Part shown: piece after piece, positions 1 to 8,653 of the stretch | How the letters are laid out: each line of letters starts with the position of its first letter | How positions within the stretch are numbered: the stretch's first letter is position 1 | Assembly: GCF_001243895.1 (NCBI RefSeq) | Contig: NZ_LN851186.1 | Coordinates: 1,997,852-2,061,851 of the forward strand | Source of the DNA: Bacillus testis | Lineage (GTDB): Bacteria > Bacillota > Bacilli > Bacillales > DSM-1321 | Direction of reading: 5' to 3' | DNA: 64,000 nucleotides | Notes under the pieces: model-generated | Told to the model about the DNA's origin: nothing | The model's input: only the letters and a program-made list of their open reading frames with translations | The model's database searches: none | Translations under genes and position numbers: made by a program

Positions 1-433
1 CTAGAACGAAGGAAATTTTACGTGACAGATGTTTTTCCTGGCATAACCCTGTATCTTTCGTTTTGAAGGAACAACTTACAACTATAGTAGTATAGCGTGA
101 TTGTTCTGATAAATGAACCATTTATGCTTGCACCTACCGATATTTACTTCTTGCCTATCGTTGGGATATAGTCTGAACACAATTGAAGAGGGAATCTTCT
201 GTCGTAAAATGAAAAAAATGCTGATCAATCCAAAAGTAAACGAAGTGGTATTTTCCAAGATAGAGGACAATATCATTATATTTATATACTTTTAGCTAAA
301 TATATAATATTATATAAATTGTAAATGAAGAGCAATTGGATATGTAGGAGGTTTTCTGAATATTTACTATTGTGTTTCTCCAGAAGTCTTGAATGATTTA
401 AGTAACAACGAGTGGAGGCAGTTGTGTTAAGAC
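1..433. other. left-edge intergenic region
   Basis: A frame is open from the window edge to a TGA at 64-66 and could be the last 21 codons of a gene outside the window; it is too short to identify. The rest is AT-rich. A ribosome-binding-like AGGAGG near 346 is followed by no credible start codon. I see no RNA gene here. Confidence 0.4.
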
Positions 434-934
434 ATGAAGAAGCATAGAAATTGGCTATTTATAATAGGAGTCTTACTTGTCATGGGGGTGATTTTTTATT
501 CGTCATCTCAACCCTACGGTGATCAGGATATGCGGTCAGAAATAGGGCAAGTGTTTAACCGGCCGTTTTGGGAAAAGGCTTTGTCTTTCATTTCATTTAC
601 ATATGCAGGCAGTGAAGTGAGTGTCGAGGCAATAGGGGTACCGGGTGTGATTGAATTCTTTATGCGCAAGTTTGCCCATTTGTTTGTATTCTTCTGTCTC
701 GGTTTCTTTACGGTTGGTTCCTTAAAGCTTTTATGGAAAACGGCTAGATTTATTGGCCTTTATGCCTTTTTATTTGTTGTTTTGTATGCATCTCTTGATG
801 AATTGCATCAGTACTTTACAGGAGACCGCACACCGCTCGTGCAGGATGTCATGATTGATAGTGTAGGAGGAGCACTTGGTATTTTCTTCTTTCTTCGGAT
901 AATCCAAAGGAGCAATAGTCGGAAGCAAGATTAG
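434..934 (+). CDS. VanZ-like family membrane protein
   Basis: A 166-residue integral membrane protein with an N-terminal TM segment (about residues 8-24) and further hydrophobic segments at about 82-98, 107-122 and 140-155. VanZ-family hallmarks are visible: RKFAHLFVF (about 78-86) and a DELHQYFTGDR motif (about 128-138) followed by QDVMIDSVGG. VanZ proteins are linked to low-level teicoplanin resistance in enterococci, but most Bacillus members have no assigned role. A GGAGG lies about 15 nt before the ATG, a long spacing, and nearer TTG/GTG codons are out of frame or run into a stop. The gene stands alone and is closed by the hairpin at 957-995. Family assignment is firm; substrate and role are unknown. 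Confidence 0.85.
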   Translation: MKKHRNWLFIIGVLLVMGVIFYSSSQPYGDQDMRSEIGQVFNRPFWEKALSFISFTYAGSEVSVEAIGVPGVIEFFMRKFAHLFVFFCLGFFTVGSLKLLWKTARFIGLYAFLFVVLYASLDELHQYFTGDRTPLVQDVMIDSVGGALGIFFFLRIIQRSNSRKQD

Positions 935-956
935 ACAGTTTCGTTAAGACTTCGAT

Positions 957-995
957 GACCTGAGTTCAGTATTCGACTGGGTTCAGGTCTTTTTT
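957..995 (+). terminator. rho-independent terminator after the VanZ-like gene
   Basis: Inverted repeat GACCTGA (957-963) and TCAGGTC (983-989), then a run of six T. Confidence 0.8.
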
Positions 996-1087
996 CTATG
1001 CGTGTATGATTATAGGTCTCAGCTATATCGCGAAAACTTTAACTTTTATTCAGATTCGATAGACAGAGCTTTATTTATACATAAAAT

Positions 1088-1126
1088 GTCCCCTTTAAAA
1101 ACAGTTGTCTATCTTTAAAGGGGGCA
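1088..1126 (-). terminator. terminator of the leftward LCP gene
   Basis: CCCCTTTAAA (1090-1099) pairs with TTTAAAGGGG (1115-1124). On the minus strand the stem is followed by ACATTTTAT, a weak U-tract. It lies just past the stop codon of the LCP gene. Confidence 0.6.
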
Positions 1127-1135
1127 TTCACTTTT

Positions 1136-2083
1136 TTAATCTATATCCAAATGTTCCTGTAATTCCTTATGAAGCCGCGCTTTCTCTTGATCAGAAACTA
1201 AATAATAATAAATTTTGTTTATTTTGGTTCCTTCTCCTTCGACGGACATTTCTTCAATTTTTCCTGTTGCGTCCCTGTAATTTTTTTGGATATCCATCAT
1301 TTCATCAAAAGAGAGATTGGTTTGGATATTGCTTCCTAGTGAATTGAAGATTTCACGGTAATTTGTTAGAGAAGAAAGGCTTGCCCCTTTTGAAAGGATG
1401 CCTTCAATAATTTGCCGTTGGCGAGCTTGTCTTCCAAAATCTCCTCGTGGATCCTCGTATCTCATTCTAGTGTATTTTAACGCTTCATCTCCGTCCAAGG
1501 TGATTGTTCCTTTTTTGAAGTGGGAGCCGTCTATAGTGAAATCCAAATCATTCTGAACGGTGATTCCGCCGACTGCGTCGACGATTTCCTTGAAGCTTTC
1601 CATATTGATTTTGATATAGTAGTCAATCGGGATGTCCAGGAAGTTTTCTACTGTATCCATCGCCATTTCTGCTCCACCGAATGCATAGGCATGATTGATT
1701 TTATCTTGTTTATTCTTGCCGATGATTTCTGTCCGTGTATCGCGCGGGATGCTGAGCATTTTTACCGACTTTTCATTCGGATTCACCGTCAGGACGATAA
1801 TTGAATCTGATCGGCCTGAGTCGTTTTTCCGTTCATCGACCCCTAATAATAAAACGGAAAATGGTTCTTTTTCCGTAAGTGTAACTGTATCATTCCGTTT
1901 ATCGGATGTCCGGTCTAAGGGCGTATACATAGAATCGACGGATTTAGAAAGTGAATGCCATATCGAATAGGCCCAACTGCCTCCTATAAGAATCAGCAAT
2001 CCAACAACAATGCCTGTAACCTTTAACCAAGTCCTCTTCTTTTTTTTACGCTTTTTTTTCTTAGTTCTATTAAGTTCATCCAT
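1136..2083 (-). CDS. LytR-CpsA-Psr (LCP) family cell-wall ligase
   Basis: A 315-residue membrane-anchored protein. A strongly basic N-terminus (KKKKRKKKKR) precedes one TM segment (about 20-40), so the LCP domain lies outside the membrane. LCP signatures are present: LLLGVDER, then GRSDSIIVLTVNP, then SIPRDTRTEI with the conserved arginines that bind polyprenyl pyrophosphate, then KINHAYAFGG, and DAVGGITV. LCP enzymes transfer wall teichoic acid or other glycopolymers from undecaprenyl carriers to peptidoglycan. Length fits the TagT/TagU/LytR group, but the paralogue cannot be chosen from sequence alone. An AGAGAGGAA ribosome binding site precedes the ATG. It is monocistronic and ends at its own hairpin. 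Confidence 0.9.
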   Translation of the reverse strand: MDELNRTKKKKRKKKKRTWLKVTGIVVGLLILIGGSWAYSIWHSLSKSVDSMYTPLDRTSDKRNDTVTLTEKEPFSVLLLGVDERKNDSGRSDSIIVLTVNPNEKSVKMLSIPRDTRTEIIGKNKQDKINHAYAFGGAEMAMDTVENFLDIPIDYYIKINMESFKEIVDAVGGITVQNDLDFTIDGSHFKKGTITLDGDEALKYTRMRYEDPRGDFGRQARQRQIIEGILSKGASLSSLTNYREIFNSLGSNIQTNLSFDEMMDIQKNYRDATGKIEEMSVEGEGTKINKIYYYLVSDQEKARLHKELQEHLDID

Positions 2084-2576
2084 TGATCTAGTTCCTCTCT
2101 TTACAAGTGCTGTACAGTATAATTATAGGAAAGAGGATATAATATGTATATATGAATTGTGAAGAAAAAAAGGAAAGTTTAGTATTTTGTTCTTAATATA
2201 AAGGGAAAATTTGGTTGAATTCTTAGTGGTATGTAGGAAGAGATCATTATATTTATTTTAAGTTTTGAATATTTTATAAACGAAATGGATACCAAATTGA
2301 GAGTGGAAGGTTAGAAGGATTCGAGTGATAACTGTATATTTGCTTTCCACTCCTTTTTTCGGAAATGGACAGATTAGTTATGCGGGGTTAAGTGATGCAG
2401 CTTTAAGAGTTAAAAAATATATTTGACGCATTCGTCTTTGCTTTACACTTATGCAGCAGCGATGCTTAAAACAAAATGGGATTATATTTAGTAAAAAAAA
2501 GGGGAAAACGTTGCAAGAATTATCTATATGTAAAATTTTGTATTTTGTGATATATTGGTCTAAAAGGACTCTGATT
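2084..2576. other. intergenic, no recognisable gene
   Basis: AT-rich spacer between the divergent LCP gene and the 126-residue membrane protein gene. It should hold promoters for both, but I cannot pick a convincing -35/-10 pair. An ATG at 2451 opens the downstream frame 42 codons early but has no ribosome binding site. Confidence 0.4.
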
Positions 2577-2957
2577 ATGAAATCAAAAATGGTGATATCT
2601 TTCATTACATTCATAATGTTTGGTATTATATTGATTTTTATGTACAATGAAATACCTGTCAATAGTGTAAGCAGTGAAGGTTATTCTCTTACTAAGGAGC
2701 AAAAACAAAGCTTACAAGAAGAAGCATATGGGAATCTTCCGGATCCTTATAAAAGTCGAATTATAAACAAAGTAAGCCCAGAAGTCATTTTCTTTAAATC
2801 GGGGAGTAATTTTTATATAGACAATGTTGAAAGAATGAACATAAAACAAATTCATACTATTTTGGTGAGATTTCAAACAAGTGAACATAAGTTTTTAGAT
2901 GTTTACTTAGATGAAAAAGGTAGTAAGATGATTGGTTATAAACTAGAAGAAAAATAG
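2577..2957 (+). CDS. hypothetical membrane-anchored protein
   Basis: 126 residues. I chose the ATG at 2577 because AAAAGGA (2562-2568) sits 8 nt upstream and the protein then starts with a typical signal anchor, KSKMVISFITFIMFGIILIF. The frame is open further upstream without a ribosome binding site. The remainder is a hydrophilic domain, probably extracytoplasmic, rich in Lys, Glu and Ser and without cysteines, so not a lipoprotein. I do not recognise the family. A strong terminator follows, so it is probably monocistronic. Confidence 0.6.
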   Translation: MKSKMVISFITFIMFGIILIFMYNEIPVNSVSSEGYSLTKEQKQSLQEEAYGNLPDPYKSRIINKVSPEVIFFKSGSNFYIDNVERMNIKQIHTILVRFQTSEHKFLDVYLDEKGSKMIGYKLEEK

Positions 2958-3018
2958 CTGTATGACTAAAAGGTAGATTTTATAAACATATGAAAAAGAG
3001 ATGATTAATAACGGGTAC

Positions 3019-3067
3019 CTGTAGGTAGGACACTTTGAAAAGGAGTGTTCTACCTACAGTTTTTTTA
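3019..3067 (+). terminator. strong rho-independent terminator
   Basis: A 16-bp stem, CTGTAGGTAGGACACT (3019-3034) against AGTGTTCTACCTACAG (3044-3059) with one G-T pair, followed by seven T. Confidence 0.9.
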
Positions 3068-3200
3068 TTAAAATGACAGATAGGTTGATGATTGAACGGT
3101 CTGGAAAATAAGTGAAAATGCTTACATTTTGTTATTTTAAGAAAATTTCTTTAAAATAAATATATAAATAGTTTTCTATTAATGCAAAGGGGGTTTTACA

Positions 3201-4247
3201 ATGAAAAAAATGAAGGCGTATCGAATGGTAGAATGGGGACAAGATCCTCAATTTGTAGAATTAGAAGTCCCACAACCAAAAAGAGGAGAGATTCTTGTTA
3301 AGGTTGCCGGGAACGGATTATGCCACTCGGATATCGGGATGAGAACCATGAGTAAAGAAATTGGTGAAGCCATTGGTTGGCAAATGCCTTTTACTCTTGG
3401 GCATGAAATTGGAGGATATATTGAAGAAGTTGGTGAGGGTGTTAGAGGGTTTGAAAAAGGAGAAGCTGTAGCCCTTTCAAGTTCTGCTTTCTGTGGCGAG
3501 TGCGAATACTGCATGAAGGGGTTAACTAATAATTGCGACCATGGATTGGCGGGCCGTGGCTACGGAAGAGATGGAGGGTTAGCTGATTATGTCTTAGTAA
3601 CAAATACTAAGCATATTATTAAACTTCACTCTCTCGATCCTATAAAAGCGGGACCACTAACAGACGCAGGAGCAACTTCTTATCATGCTGTAAAACGGGT
3701 ATTGCCTAAATTAGTTCCAGGATCAAGTGTGATTGTCATTGGAGCTGGTGGATTGGGTAGTTATGCGATACAGTTTATATCTGCTATGAGTTCAGCAAAC
3801 ATAATAGCAGTGGATATGAATGAAAATCGGTTGAAAGTTGCAAAAGAGCTCGGCGCAGATTTTGCCGTACAAGGTGTTAACGAATCTACCTTGTCAGAAG
3901 TAATGGATCTAACAAATGGTCGCGGAGTAGAGGCAGTTTTAGATTTCGCAGGCTTTGATTCAACCATTGAATTTGCATTAAAGGTTGTCCGGAAATGCGG
4001 CTCATATGGACTGGTCGGAGCTGGCCATGGGACAAACAAGCAACCTTGGTATGGCAGTTTTCCGCTTGATGCTGAAGTGTTCAATTTTCAAGGGGGATCT
4101 TACACGGATGCTAAAGAAGTAATTGCTTTAGCAGAATCCGGTTTAATTAAAGTAGAAGTTGATCTATTCCCATTTGAGGATATTGAAAAAGCATATGAAC
4201 AAATGGAAAAAGGTCAACTGAAAGGTAGAGCCGTTATCCAACCTTAA
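3201..4247 (+). CDS. zinc-dependent NAD(P) alcohol dehydrogenase
   Basis: A 348-residue medium-chain dehydrogenase/reductase. Catalytic zinc ligands are visible at Cys41 (LCHSDIG) and His68-Glu69 (LGHEIGG). The structural zinc site is Cys98, Cys101, Cys104 and Cys112 (CGECEYC...C). A Rossmann motif GAGGLGSYA sits near 180, followed by VDMNENR, where the aspartate suggests NAD rather than NADP. The family oxidises primary or secondary alcohols or reduces aldehydes and ketones; the substrate cannot be read from sequence. AAAGGGGG precedes the ATG at good spacing. No partner gene is adjacent. Confidence 0.88.
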   Translation: MKKMKAYRMVEWGQDPQFVELEVPQPKRGEILVKVAGNGLCHSDIGMRTMSKEIGEAIGWQMPFTLGHEIGGYIEEVGEGVRGFEKGEAVALSSSAFCGECEYCMKGLTNNCDHGLAGRGYGRDGGLADYVLVTNTKHIIKLHSLDPIKAGPLTDAGATSYHAVKRVLPKLVPGSSVIVIGAGGLGSYAIQFISAMSSANIIAVDMNENRLKVAKELGADFAVQGVNESTLSEVMDLTNGRGVEAVLDFAGFDSTIEFALKVVRKCGSYGLVGAGHGTNKQPWYGSFPLDAEVFNFQGGSYTDAKEVIALAESGLIKVEVDLFPFEDIEKAYEQMEKGQLKGRAVIQP

Positions 4248-4334
4248 CTATAAGATAGTGTGCCGATATTATTTGTCGGCGCACTAAAAAATCTTGCTGC
4301 TATCTGAATAATAGAGAATGCAGTAAAGATAGAT

Positions 4335-4388
4335 AAAAAAGTGCTGGCTCATAAGTTTTACAAGAACTTATGGAGGTGCACTTTTTTA
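4335..4388. terminator. bidirectional terminator between convergent genes
   Basis: AAAAAAGTGC (4335-4344) pairs with GCACTTTTTT (4378-4387), with an inner stem CATAAGTT/AACTTATG. T-tracts on both strands suit the rightward dehydrogenase and the leftward oxidoreductase fragment. A second hairpin, AGTGTGCCGA/TCGGCGCACT, at about 4257-4286 lacks a T-tract. Confidence 0.75.
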
Positions 4389-4889
4389 TTAATCTTTCAC
4401 CATATAACTTAAATCGCTTGCTGGAGATGTATAGGCAAATAATAGGTCATTCAGGTAGCTAGCCTTCAAGCCAGCTTTCATCATGAAGGCGATATAGTTC
4501 ACCATGACATCCGCTTCTTCGCTTAAGAAAGAAGCGCCGGCGATTTGCTGCGTATCTTTCTTAAGGATGACTTTGGCTTGGGCAGTTGGTTCGTTTGTCC
4601 GGCGGTACGTATACCATTTGGTTGTATCGATTTTATTGATTTGATATAGATCTGGCCTTTCTGCTGCTTCCTTGCTGCTTATGCCGATTTGTGCCAATTT
4701 AGGGCTGGTAAAAACGGCGCTTGGAATAGCAGGATAATGGATTTTCTTACAGTTCTTGTGCAAAATATTTTCAATGACGGCATCAGCTTCGAGTCTCGCA
4801 ACAGGTGTAAGCAGTAGGCCGCAGCTATCCGCAGCATCGCCGCAAGCATAAATGTGGCCTGATCCAACAGTTTGCATGTATTCATTGAC
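4389..4889 (-). pseudogene. C-terminal fragment of a flavoprotein disulfide reductase
   Basis: The frame encodes only the last third of a glutathione-reductase/mercuric-reductase-type enzyme: the end of the FAD domain (GSGHIYACGDAAD) followed by the dimerisation domain with PAIPSAVFTSPKLAQIGIS. The N-terminal FAD and NAD(P) domains and the redox-active disulfide are missing. Homology extends a few codons upstream of the first ATG (VNEY) and then meets a stop codon at about 4890. Directly beyond the break is a hairpin sequence resembling the end of an IS3-family element. The gene is therefore truncated and presumably not functional as a reductase. Confidence 0.75.
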
Positions 4890-4902
4890 CTATTCAGTGC
4901 TG

Positions 4903-4945
4903 CACCTCAAAGGTTAGAGTAAACAACGAACCTTTGGGTGTTTTT
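4903..4945 (+). terminator. hairpin with T-tract beside the truncated gene
   Basis: CACCTCAAAGGTT (4903-4915) pairs with AACCTTTGGGTG (4929-4940), then TTTTT. No rightward gene ends here. The sequence CTGCACCTCAAAGGTTAG resembles the terminal repeats of IS3-family (IS150-like) elements as I remember them, so it may be the scar of an insertion that truncated the neighbouring gene. Confidence 0.45.
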
Positions 4946-4955
4946 GTCTAAAGTA

Positions 4956-5294
4956 TTATTCTTTTTCTATAGATGCGAACATACTTTGTCCAAGGCTGAA
5001 TAGGATGGAAGCAAATAACGTCGTGAAAAATCCTTCGATATGAAATCCTGACACAAATTGAGAGGAGAGATAAAAAACAAAGGCATTGATTAAAAAAGAG
5101 AACAGTCCTAATGTCAATAGCGTGATAGGGAGACTAATTATATATAGAATCGGTTTCACTAGTATGTTTAAAATGCTAAGGATTATAATGAAGAGCAATG
5201 CTGTTCCATATCCCTCTATCCACATTCCATCAAATAGCCAATCAATTCCCAGCAATAAAAAGCCATTGACAAAAAATCGTAATATAAACCCCAT
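4956..5294 (-). CDS. YvlD-like (phage holin 4 superfamily) membrane protein
   Basis: 112 residues from the start I prefer, the internal ATG at 5294, because AAGGAG sits about 8 nt upstream; an ATG 16 codons earlier has no ribosome binding site. About four TM helices are visible: FFVNGFLLLGIDWLF, ALLFIIILSILNILV, ILYIISLPITLLTLGLFSFLINAF, and a final FFTTLFASILFSLGQ. The NILVKPIL...LPITLLTLGLFSFLINA pattern is typical of the four-TM family filed under phage holins but carried by Bacillus chromosomes outside phages. In B. subtilis the relative YvlD lies in an envelope-stress cluster. Function is unproven. Confidence 0.75.
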   Translation of the reverse strand: MGFILRFFVNGFLLLGIDWLFDGMWIEGYGTALLFIIILSILNILVKPILYIISLPITLLTLGLFSFLINAFVFYLSSQFVSGFHIEGFFTTLFASILFSLGQSMFASIEKE

Positions 5295-5442
5295 GATCAA
5301 AAACTCCTTCTGGCAAACTTTCTTAATTAAGCGTATCAACATTATTATAGTATGTGCAAGTTATGAATTGGCAGCAAAGAAAAATAATTCACGTTTACTA
5401 TTTTTTCGTGAATTAAATGCATTAATCCTGTTTTAAAAGTGT

Positions 5443-5473
5443 AAAACCAGCGAATTATTTTCCACTGGTTTTA
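5443..5473 (-). terminator. terminator of the leftward DUF3900 gene
   Basis: AAAACCAG (5443-5450) and CTGGTTTT (5465-5472) form a stem. On the minus strand it ends in TTTTAC. It lies 130 bp past the DUF3900 stop codon. Confidence 0.55.
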
Positions 5474-5605
5474 ATTAAGTGTATTATTTGGGCACTAATA
5501 GAGGTGAAAATCTTTGTTATTCCAAAACTTTTTCATTCAATGGAGCGGTCACATTTTTTGTCGCTAGTTGATGCCAAATCCTTAAAAAATAAGTTTTTCT
5601 AATAC

Positions 5606-6670
5606 TCACTCCACTGGATTTCGATCCTTAATACGTTCAATCACAACATCCAGTTCATCTGGCTTCAAAAACTCAATCGGACTAGCAGTCTTCTCGAATG
5701 TAATCGTATCGGATTCAATAATTGTTACGTACTTCCCATTCAGTTTTGCTACATGAACAGTTTCGCCGAAGTCTGATAACATCCCATTCACACCGACGTG
5801 GCCAAGCTTCATTCTCAGCTCCAAATCAGGTGTGATTTCCACCAAAGATGCAGTTGCTTCCACGATTTGATGGGTGTCCAGCTGCTCTTTGATTTCCCGC
5901 TTCTCACTGACACTCCATACTTCCATTTCCTGCTCAAATTGCTTGAACTCTTCACTTTCATCTTCCAAAGACTCTAAAATGGTTTCAGTCACCATTTCCA
6001 TCACTTGATTTTTCATGATTTCCGGCATTGGTTCATTATAGTCAACAAACTTCAGGAAGTCCTCAAAGTATTTGGCATGTGAGGATTGATGGATTTTCAG
6101 TTCCGTCTCTTCGACCATGCCTTCTTCCGGCATATATGGATACATGATCGATTTCATGTTTTTGGTGGTGATGGCCATCTCCACGTTGCGAATCAGAGTC
6201 CGTTCATCAGAGATGGAAGCGACTTTGGGCTCAAAATCACATTTTAATAGGAAAAGAAATGGTTCATCAAAATACTTGTTAAGCTTGGCAGTCAATATGA
6301 TGAATGCCCCGCCACGGACTGCACTTGTATCCATATATAGCTGGACGAATTGTTCAGCCTGTTCATGGAATTGTTCCTTATTTTCTGCGAAGCATGTTTT
6401 ATTGAAAAGAACAAAATTTGGATTCGAAGTGGCATCAAAACCTTCTTGGACGATGAAGTATCCTAATTTGGTCGGCACATTTTCACCTTTTGGATGCTTT
6501 TCGACTTTCCGTTTGGCGATTTTTTTTAATTCTCCGCCTAGAAAATCGCTGAGAGGGCTTTGAAGATATTCTTCGCTCTCCATTGTCTGGAAGTGTTTTG
6601 CTTTTTTAGAACCTTCTTCGCCTTCATCCTGGATGACGTAGAAGGATGCATATATAATATCAAAATCCAT
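5606..6670 (-). CDS. DUF3900-type protein
   Basis: 354 residues, soluble, acidic, with no signal peptide or TM segment. From memory of the family, the N-terminus (MDFDI...SFYVIQ type), AVRGGAFI, LKCDFEPKVASISDERTLI, EMAITTKNMKSIMYPYMPEEGM and LKIHQSSHAKYFEDFLKFV match DUF3900, a family of about 350 residues largely confined to Bacillus relatives. The layout (conserved N-terminal domain, helical middle, small C-terminal beta domain) recalls nucleoid-associated NdpA-like proteins, but that is only an impression. AGGGG lies 9-10 nt before the ATG. Function unknown; monocistronic. Confidence 0.75.
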   Translation of the reverse strand: MDFDIIYASFYVIQDEGEEGSKKAKHFQTMESEEYLQSPLSDFLGGELKKIAKRKVEKHPKGENVPTKLGYFIVQEGFDATSNPNFVLFNKTCFAENKEQFHEQAEQFVQLYMDTSAVRGGAFIILTAKLNKYFDEPFLFLLKCDFEPKVASISDERTLIRNVEMAITTKNMKSIMYPYMPEEGMVEETELKIHQSSHAKYFEDFLKFVDYNEPMPEIMKNQVMEMVTETILESLEDESEEFKQFEQEMEVWSVSEKREIKEQLDTHQIVEATASLVEITPDLELRMKLGHVGVNGMLSDFGETVHVAKLNGKYVTIIESDTITFEKTASPIEFLKPDELDVVIERIKDRNPVE

Positions 6671-6863
6671 ATCTATTTAACCCCTAATCTTTTAGTTACT
6701 CTCTGAAGTATAGTAAGAAGAGTAGCCATCCGTCAATCGCAGCATTGTATTAGAATATTCACAATAGAAAGAAACTGCTATATAATAAGAAAATAGTTCA
6801 ATCAGATTAAGACAGAATGCCCCGGCTGCTTTAAAGAGCGCTTGCGAGTAAAGGAGTCCTAGC

Positions 6864-7214
6864 ATGACAGAGAAGTATACCATCCACATAAATAAGATGG
6901 AGAAAAAAGTAGAAGTGGCCATATTGGGCTATATCGATGAGGAAACGGCATATGCATTCATAAAGGAATATCAGGAGAAAGCAGCTACTATAAAAACAGC
7001 TAAGTACACGTTGTTGCTTGATTGCAGGAAGATGGAGTTCTTGCCTGAAATCTCCGCGGTTCTCCTTAAGGATGTCTATCAATTATATAAAGAAGATAAT
7101 TATGCAAAAGTGATTTTCATTATGAAATTATTGGGGAACACTATGCTGAATATGCAGATCATGCAGGTGGCTAGAAAAGCGAAGTTTACCTCCTATGAAA
7201 TCCAAATGGACTGA
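6864..7214 (+). CDS. small STAS-like protein, unknown function
   Basis: 116 residues with a clear ribosome binding site (AAAGGAG, 6 nt spacing). The alternating beta/alpha pattern, VEVAILGYIDEETAYAFI near the N-terminus and YTLLLDCRKMEFLPE in the middle, is what one expects of a STAS or SpoIIAA-like fold, where a strand ends in a D/S-containing loop before a helix. I see no serine at the usual phosphorylation position. It lies just upstream of the uracil-DNA-glycosylase-like gene on the same strand (73 bp gap), so co-transcription is possible. Confidence 0.55.
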   Translation: MTEKYTIHINKMEKKVEVAILGYIDEETAYAFIKEYQEKAATIKTAKYTLLLDCRKMEFLPEISAVLLKDVYQLYKEDNYAKVIFIMKLLGNTMLNMQIMQVARKAKFTSYEIQMD

Positions 7215-7287
7215 CAATGGTTTTGACTTTGCCTTGTAATGGGAAGAGTATAGGGTAAATAAGAATCGATGTAGGAGAGGTTAATTC

Positions 7288-7932
7288 ATGAGACTTCCTG
7301 AAGAACTGGCGGAGTTAGGCAAAAAACGGATAGAAGGAAACGCTGTCGAAGGATTCGTTTATGGCGAAGGCCCCGATCAGCCGGTATTTATGCTCGTCGG
7401 TGAAGCGCCTGGAGAAACAGAAATCCATACGGGCGTCCCGTTCAGCGGGCGAGCAGGTAAAAAATTGATGGAGTTCATAGCTGGTTTGGGGCTAGTCAGG
7501 GAAGATGTCTTCATCACAAGCGCCGTCAGAAGCCGTCCATACAAGTGGCGCAAGAAGAAGGAAAGGGACGGCTCTGAGGGCAAAAAAAAATACAATCGCG
7601 CCCCGACCAGCAAAGAAATAATAGCCCATGCCCCTTTGCTGGATTATGAAGTCCAACATGTGGATGCCCCGTTGATCGTCACATTGGGAAATGTCGGTTT
7701 GAAACGGTTGGTGGGCAATGAACATAGCATTACGAAAGATCATGGTTCGTTTCTTTATCAATCTGTGCAGGAATGGGACGGGGAAGATGGATACCGATGG
7801 TCAGAGAAAAAATATACGATATTCCCTACTTTTCATCCGGCATCTATCTTTTATAACCCTAAACTGAAGGAAATGATTGAAAATGACCAGCACCTGTTAA
7901 AGCAATGGTTGCAGGAACACTCCCTTCGTTAA
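7288..7932 (+). CDS. uracil-DNA glycosylase superfamily protein lacking Fe-S cysteines
   Basis: 214 residues. The N-terminal active-site motif GEAPGETE (38-45) followed by GVPFSGRAG and the C-terminal FHPAS (about 182-186) match family 4/5 uracil-DNA glycosylases, which remove uracil from DNA. Family 4 enzymes coordinate a [4Fe-4S] cluster with four cysteines; this protein has no cysteine at all. At the position of the usual 'TNAVKCRPP' cluster ligand it reads ITSAVRSRP. It should therefore be a cluster-free branch of the superfamily, with activity and substrate uncertain. The ribosome binding site is GTAGGAGAGG. Confidence 0.75.
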   Translation: MRLPEELAELGKKRIEGNAVEGFVYGEGPDQPVFMLVGEAPGETEIHTGVPFSGRAGKKLMEFIAGLGLVREDVFITSAVRSRPYKWRKKKERDGSEGKKKYNRAPTSKEIIAHAPLLDYEVQHVDAPLIVTLGNVGLKRLVGNEHSITKDHGSFLYQSVQEWDGEDGYRWSEKKYTIFPTFHPASIFYNPKLKEMIENDQHLLKQWLQEHSLR

Positions 7933-8002
7933 AGGAATACTTGGCTGTACGCTTTTTCTTCGCTGGAAAACGCTGGCACAAAAGAAGTGGTATAATAAAG
8001 TG

Positions 8003-8141
8003 AAGCTTTAATCGGCGGGGGGATTGATTTCCCTTTTAATAGTAGTCGAACCAATCGAATTCTTATTGGCGCTTGATCTCCCATATATACTTTTTTGTTT
8101 TCACTTCTAAGGTGAAGTGGGCGTTTTAGCGCCAGTTAAGA
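8003..8141 (+). repeat. dispersed intergenic repeat, copy A
   Basis: Starts with AAGCTTTAATCGGCGG (8003-8018) and contains TTGGCGCTTGATCTC (8066-8080). It ends in TTTTAGCGCCAGTTAAG (about 8124-8140). TGGCGCT (8067-8073) and AGCGCCA (8128-8134) can form the base of a long stem-loop. Related copies lie at 8741-8836 and 61400-61509, and a degenerate one at 12040-12140. It stops about 30 bp before the RraA-like gene. Confidence 0.7.
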
Positions 8142-8170
8142 ATATACTTATCACGTAGGGAGGAAGGCAC

Positions 8171-8650
8171 GTGAAAACGGCAGATATTTGTGATCGTTAC
8201 CCGGAAGAAGTATCCATTTGTGAAATAGAGTTTAAAAGCTTCGGCAAGCGGCACCAATTTTCCGGACCCATGCAAACAGTACGGCTCTTTGAAGATAATG
8301 TCCTCGTGAAAGAAGCGATCCAACAGGCGCCGGCTGGAAGTGTACTGGTGGTTGATGGCGGCGGCAGCAAGAATTGTGCGCTTATGGGCGACCAATTAGC
8401 TGAACTGGCATTGGAGAGGGGATTGGCCGGTGTTATCATTTACGGCTGTGTGAGAGATGCAAGTGCGTTATCGAGCATGGATCTTGGTGTATTTGCAATC
8501 GGCACCCATCCTAAAAAGAGTAATAAAGAAGGAAAAGGGCGCCGGGACATCGGGTTATTCTTCGGAGGGATCGAATGGCATCCGGGGGATTTCGTATATT
8601 GTGATGAAGATGGTGTATTAACCACTAAGAAGGATATCGAAGTTGGATAA
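8171..8650 (+). CDS. RraA family protein (HMG aldolase / RNase regulator fold)
   Basis: 159 residues, the normal length for RraA. Family features are visible: TADICDRYPEEV at the N-terminus, VLVVDGGGSKNCALMGDQLAELA (glycine-rich site) and IIYGCVRDASAL, where the Arg-Asp pair holds substrate and metal. E. coli RraA inhibits RNase E, but related proteins are class II 4-hydroxy-4-methyl-2-oxoglutarate/oxaloacetate aldolases. Bacillus lacks canonical RNase E, so an aldolase or oxaloacetate decarboxylase role is at least as likely. The start is GTG after GGGAGGAAGG. A terminator follows, so it is monocistronic. Confidence 0.85.
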   Translation: MKTADICDRYPEEVSICEIEFKSFGKRHQFSGPMQTVRLFEDNVLVKEAIQQAPAGSVLVVDGGGSKNCALMGDQLAELALERGLAGVIIYGCVRDASALSSMDLGVFAIGTHPKKSNKEGKGRRDIGLFFGGIEWHPGDFVYCDEDGVLTTKKDIEVG

Positions 8651-8653
8651 GTG

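Noticed and set aside
113..295. Opposed frames near the left edge.
   Set aside because: No ribosome binding site, no protein-like pattern; treated as non-coding.
6692..7082. Two minus-strand frames antisense to the STAS-like gene.
   Set aside because: The plus-strand gene has a good ribosome binding site and domain-like pattern; the antisense frames are its shadows.
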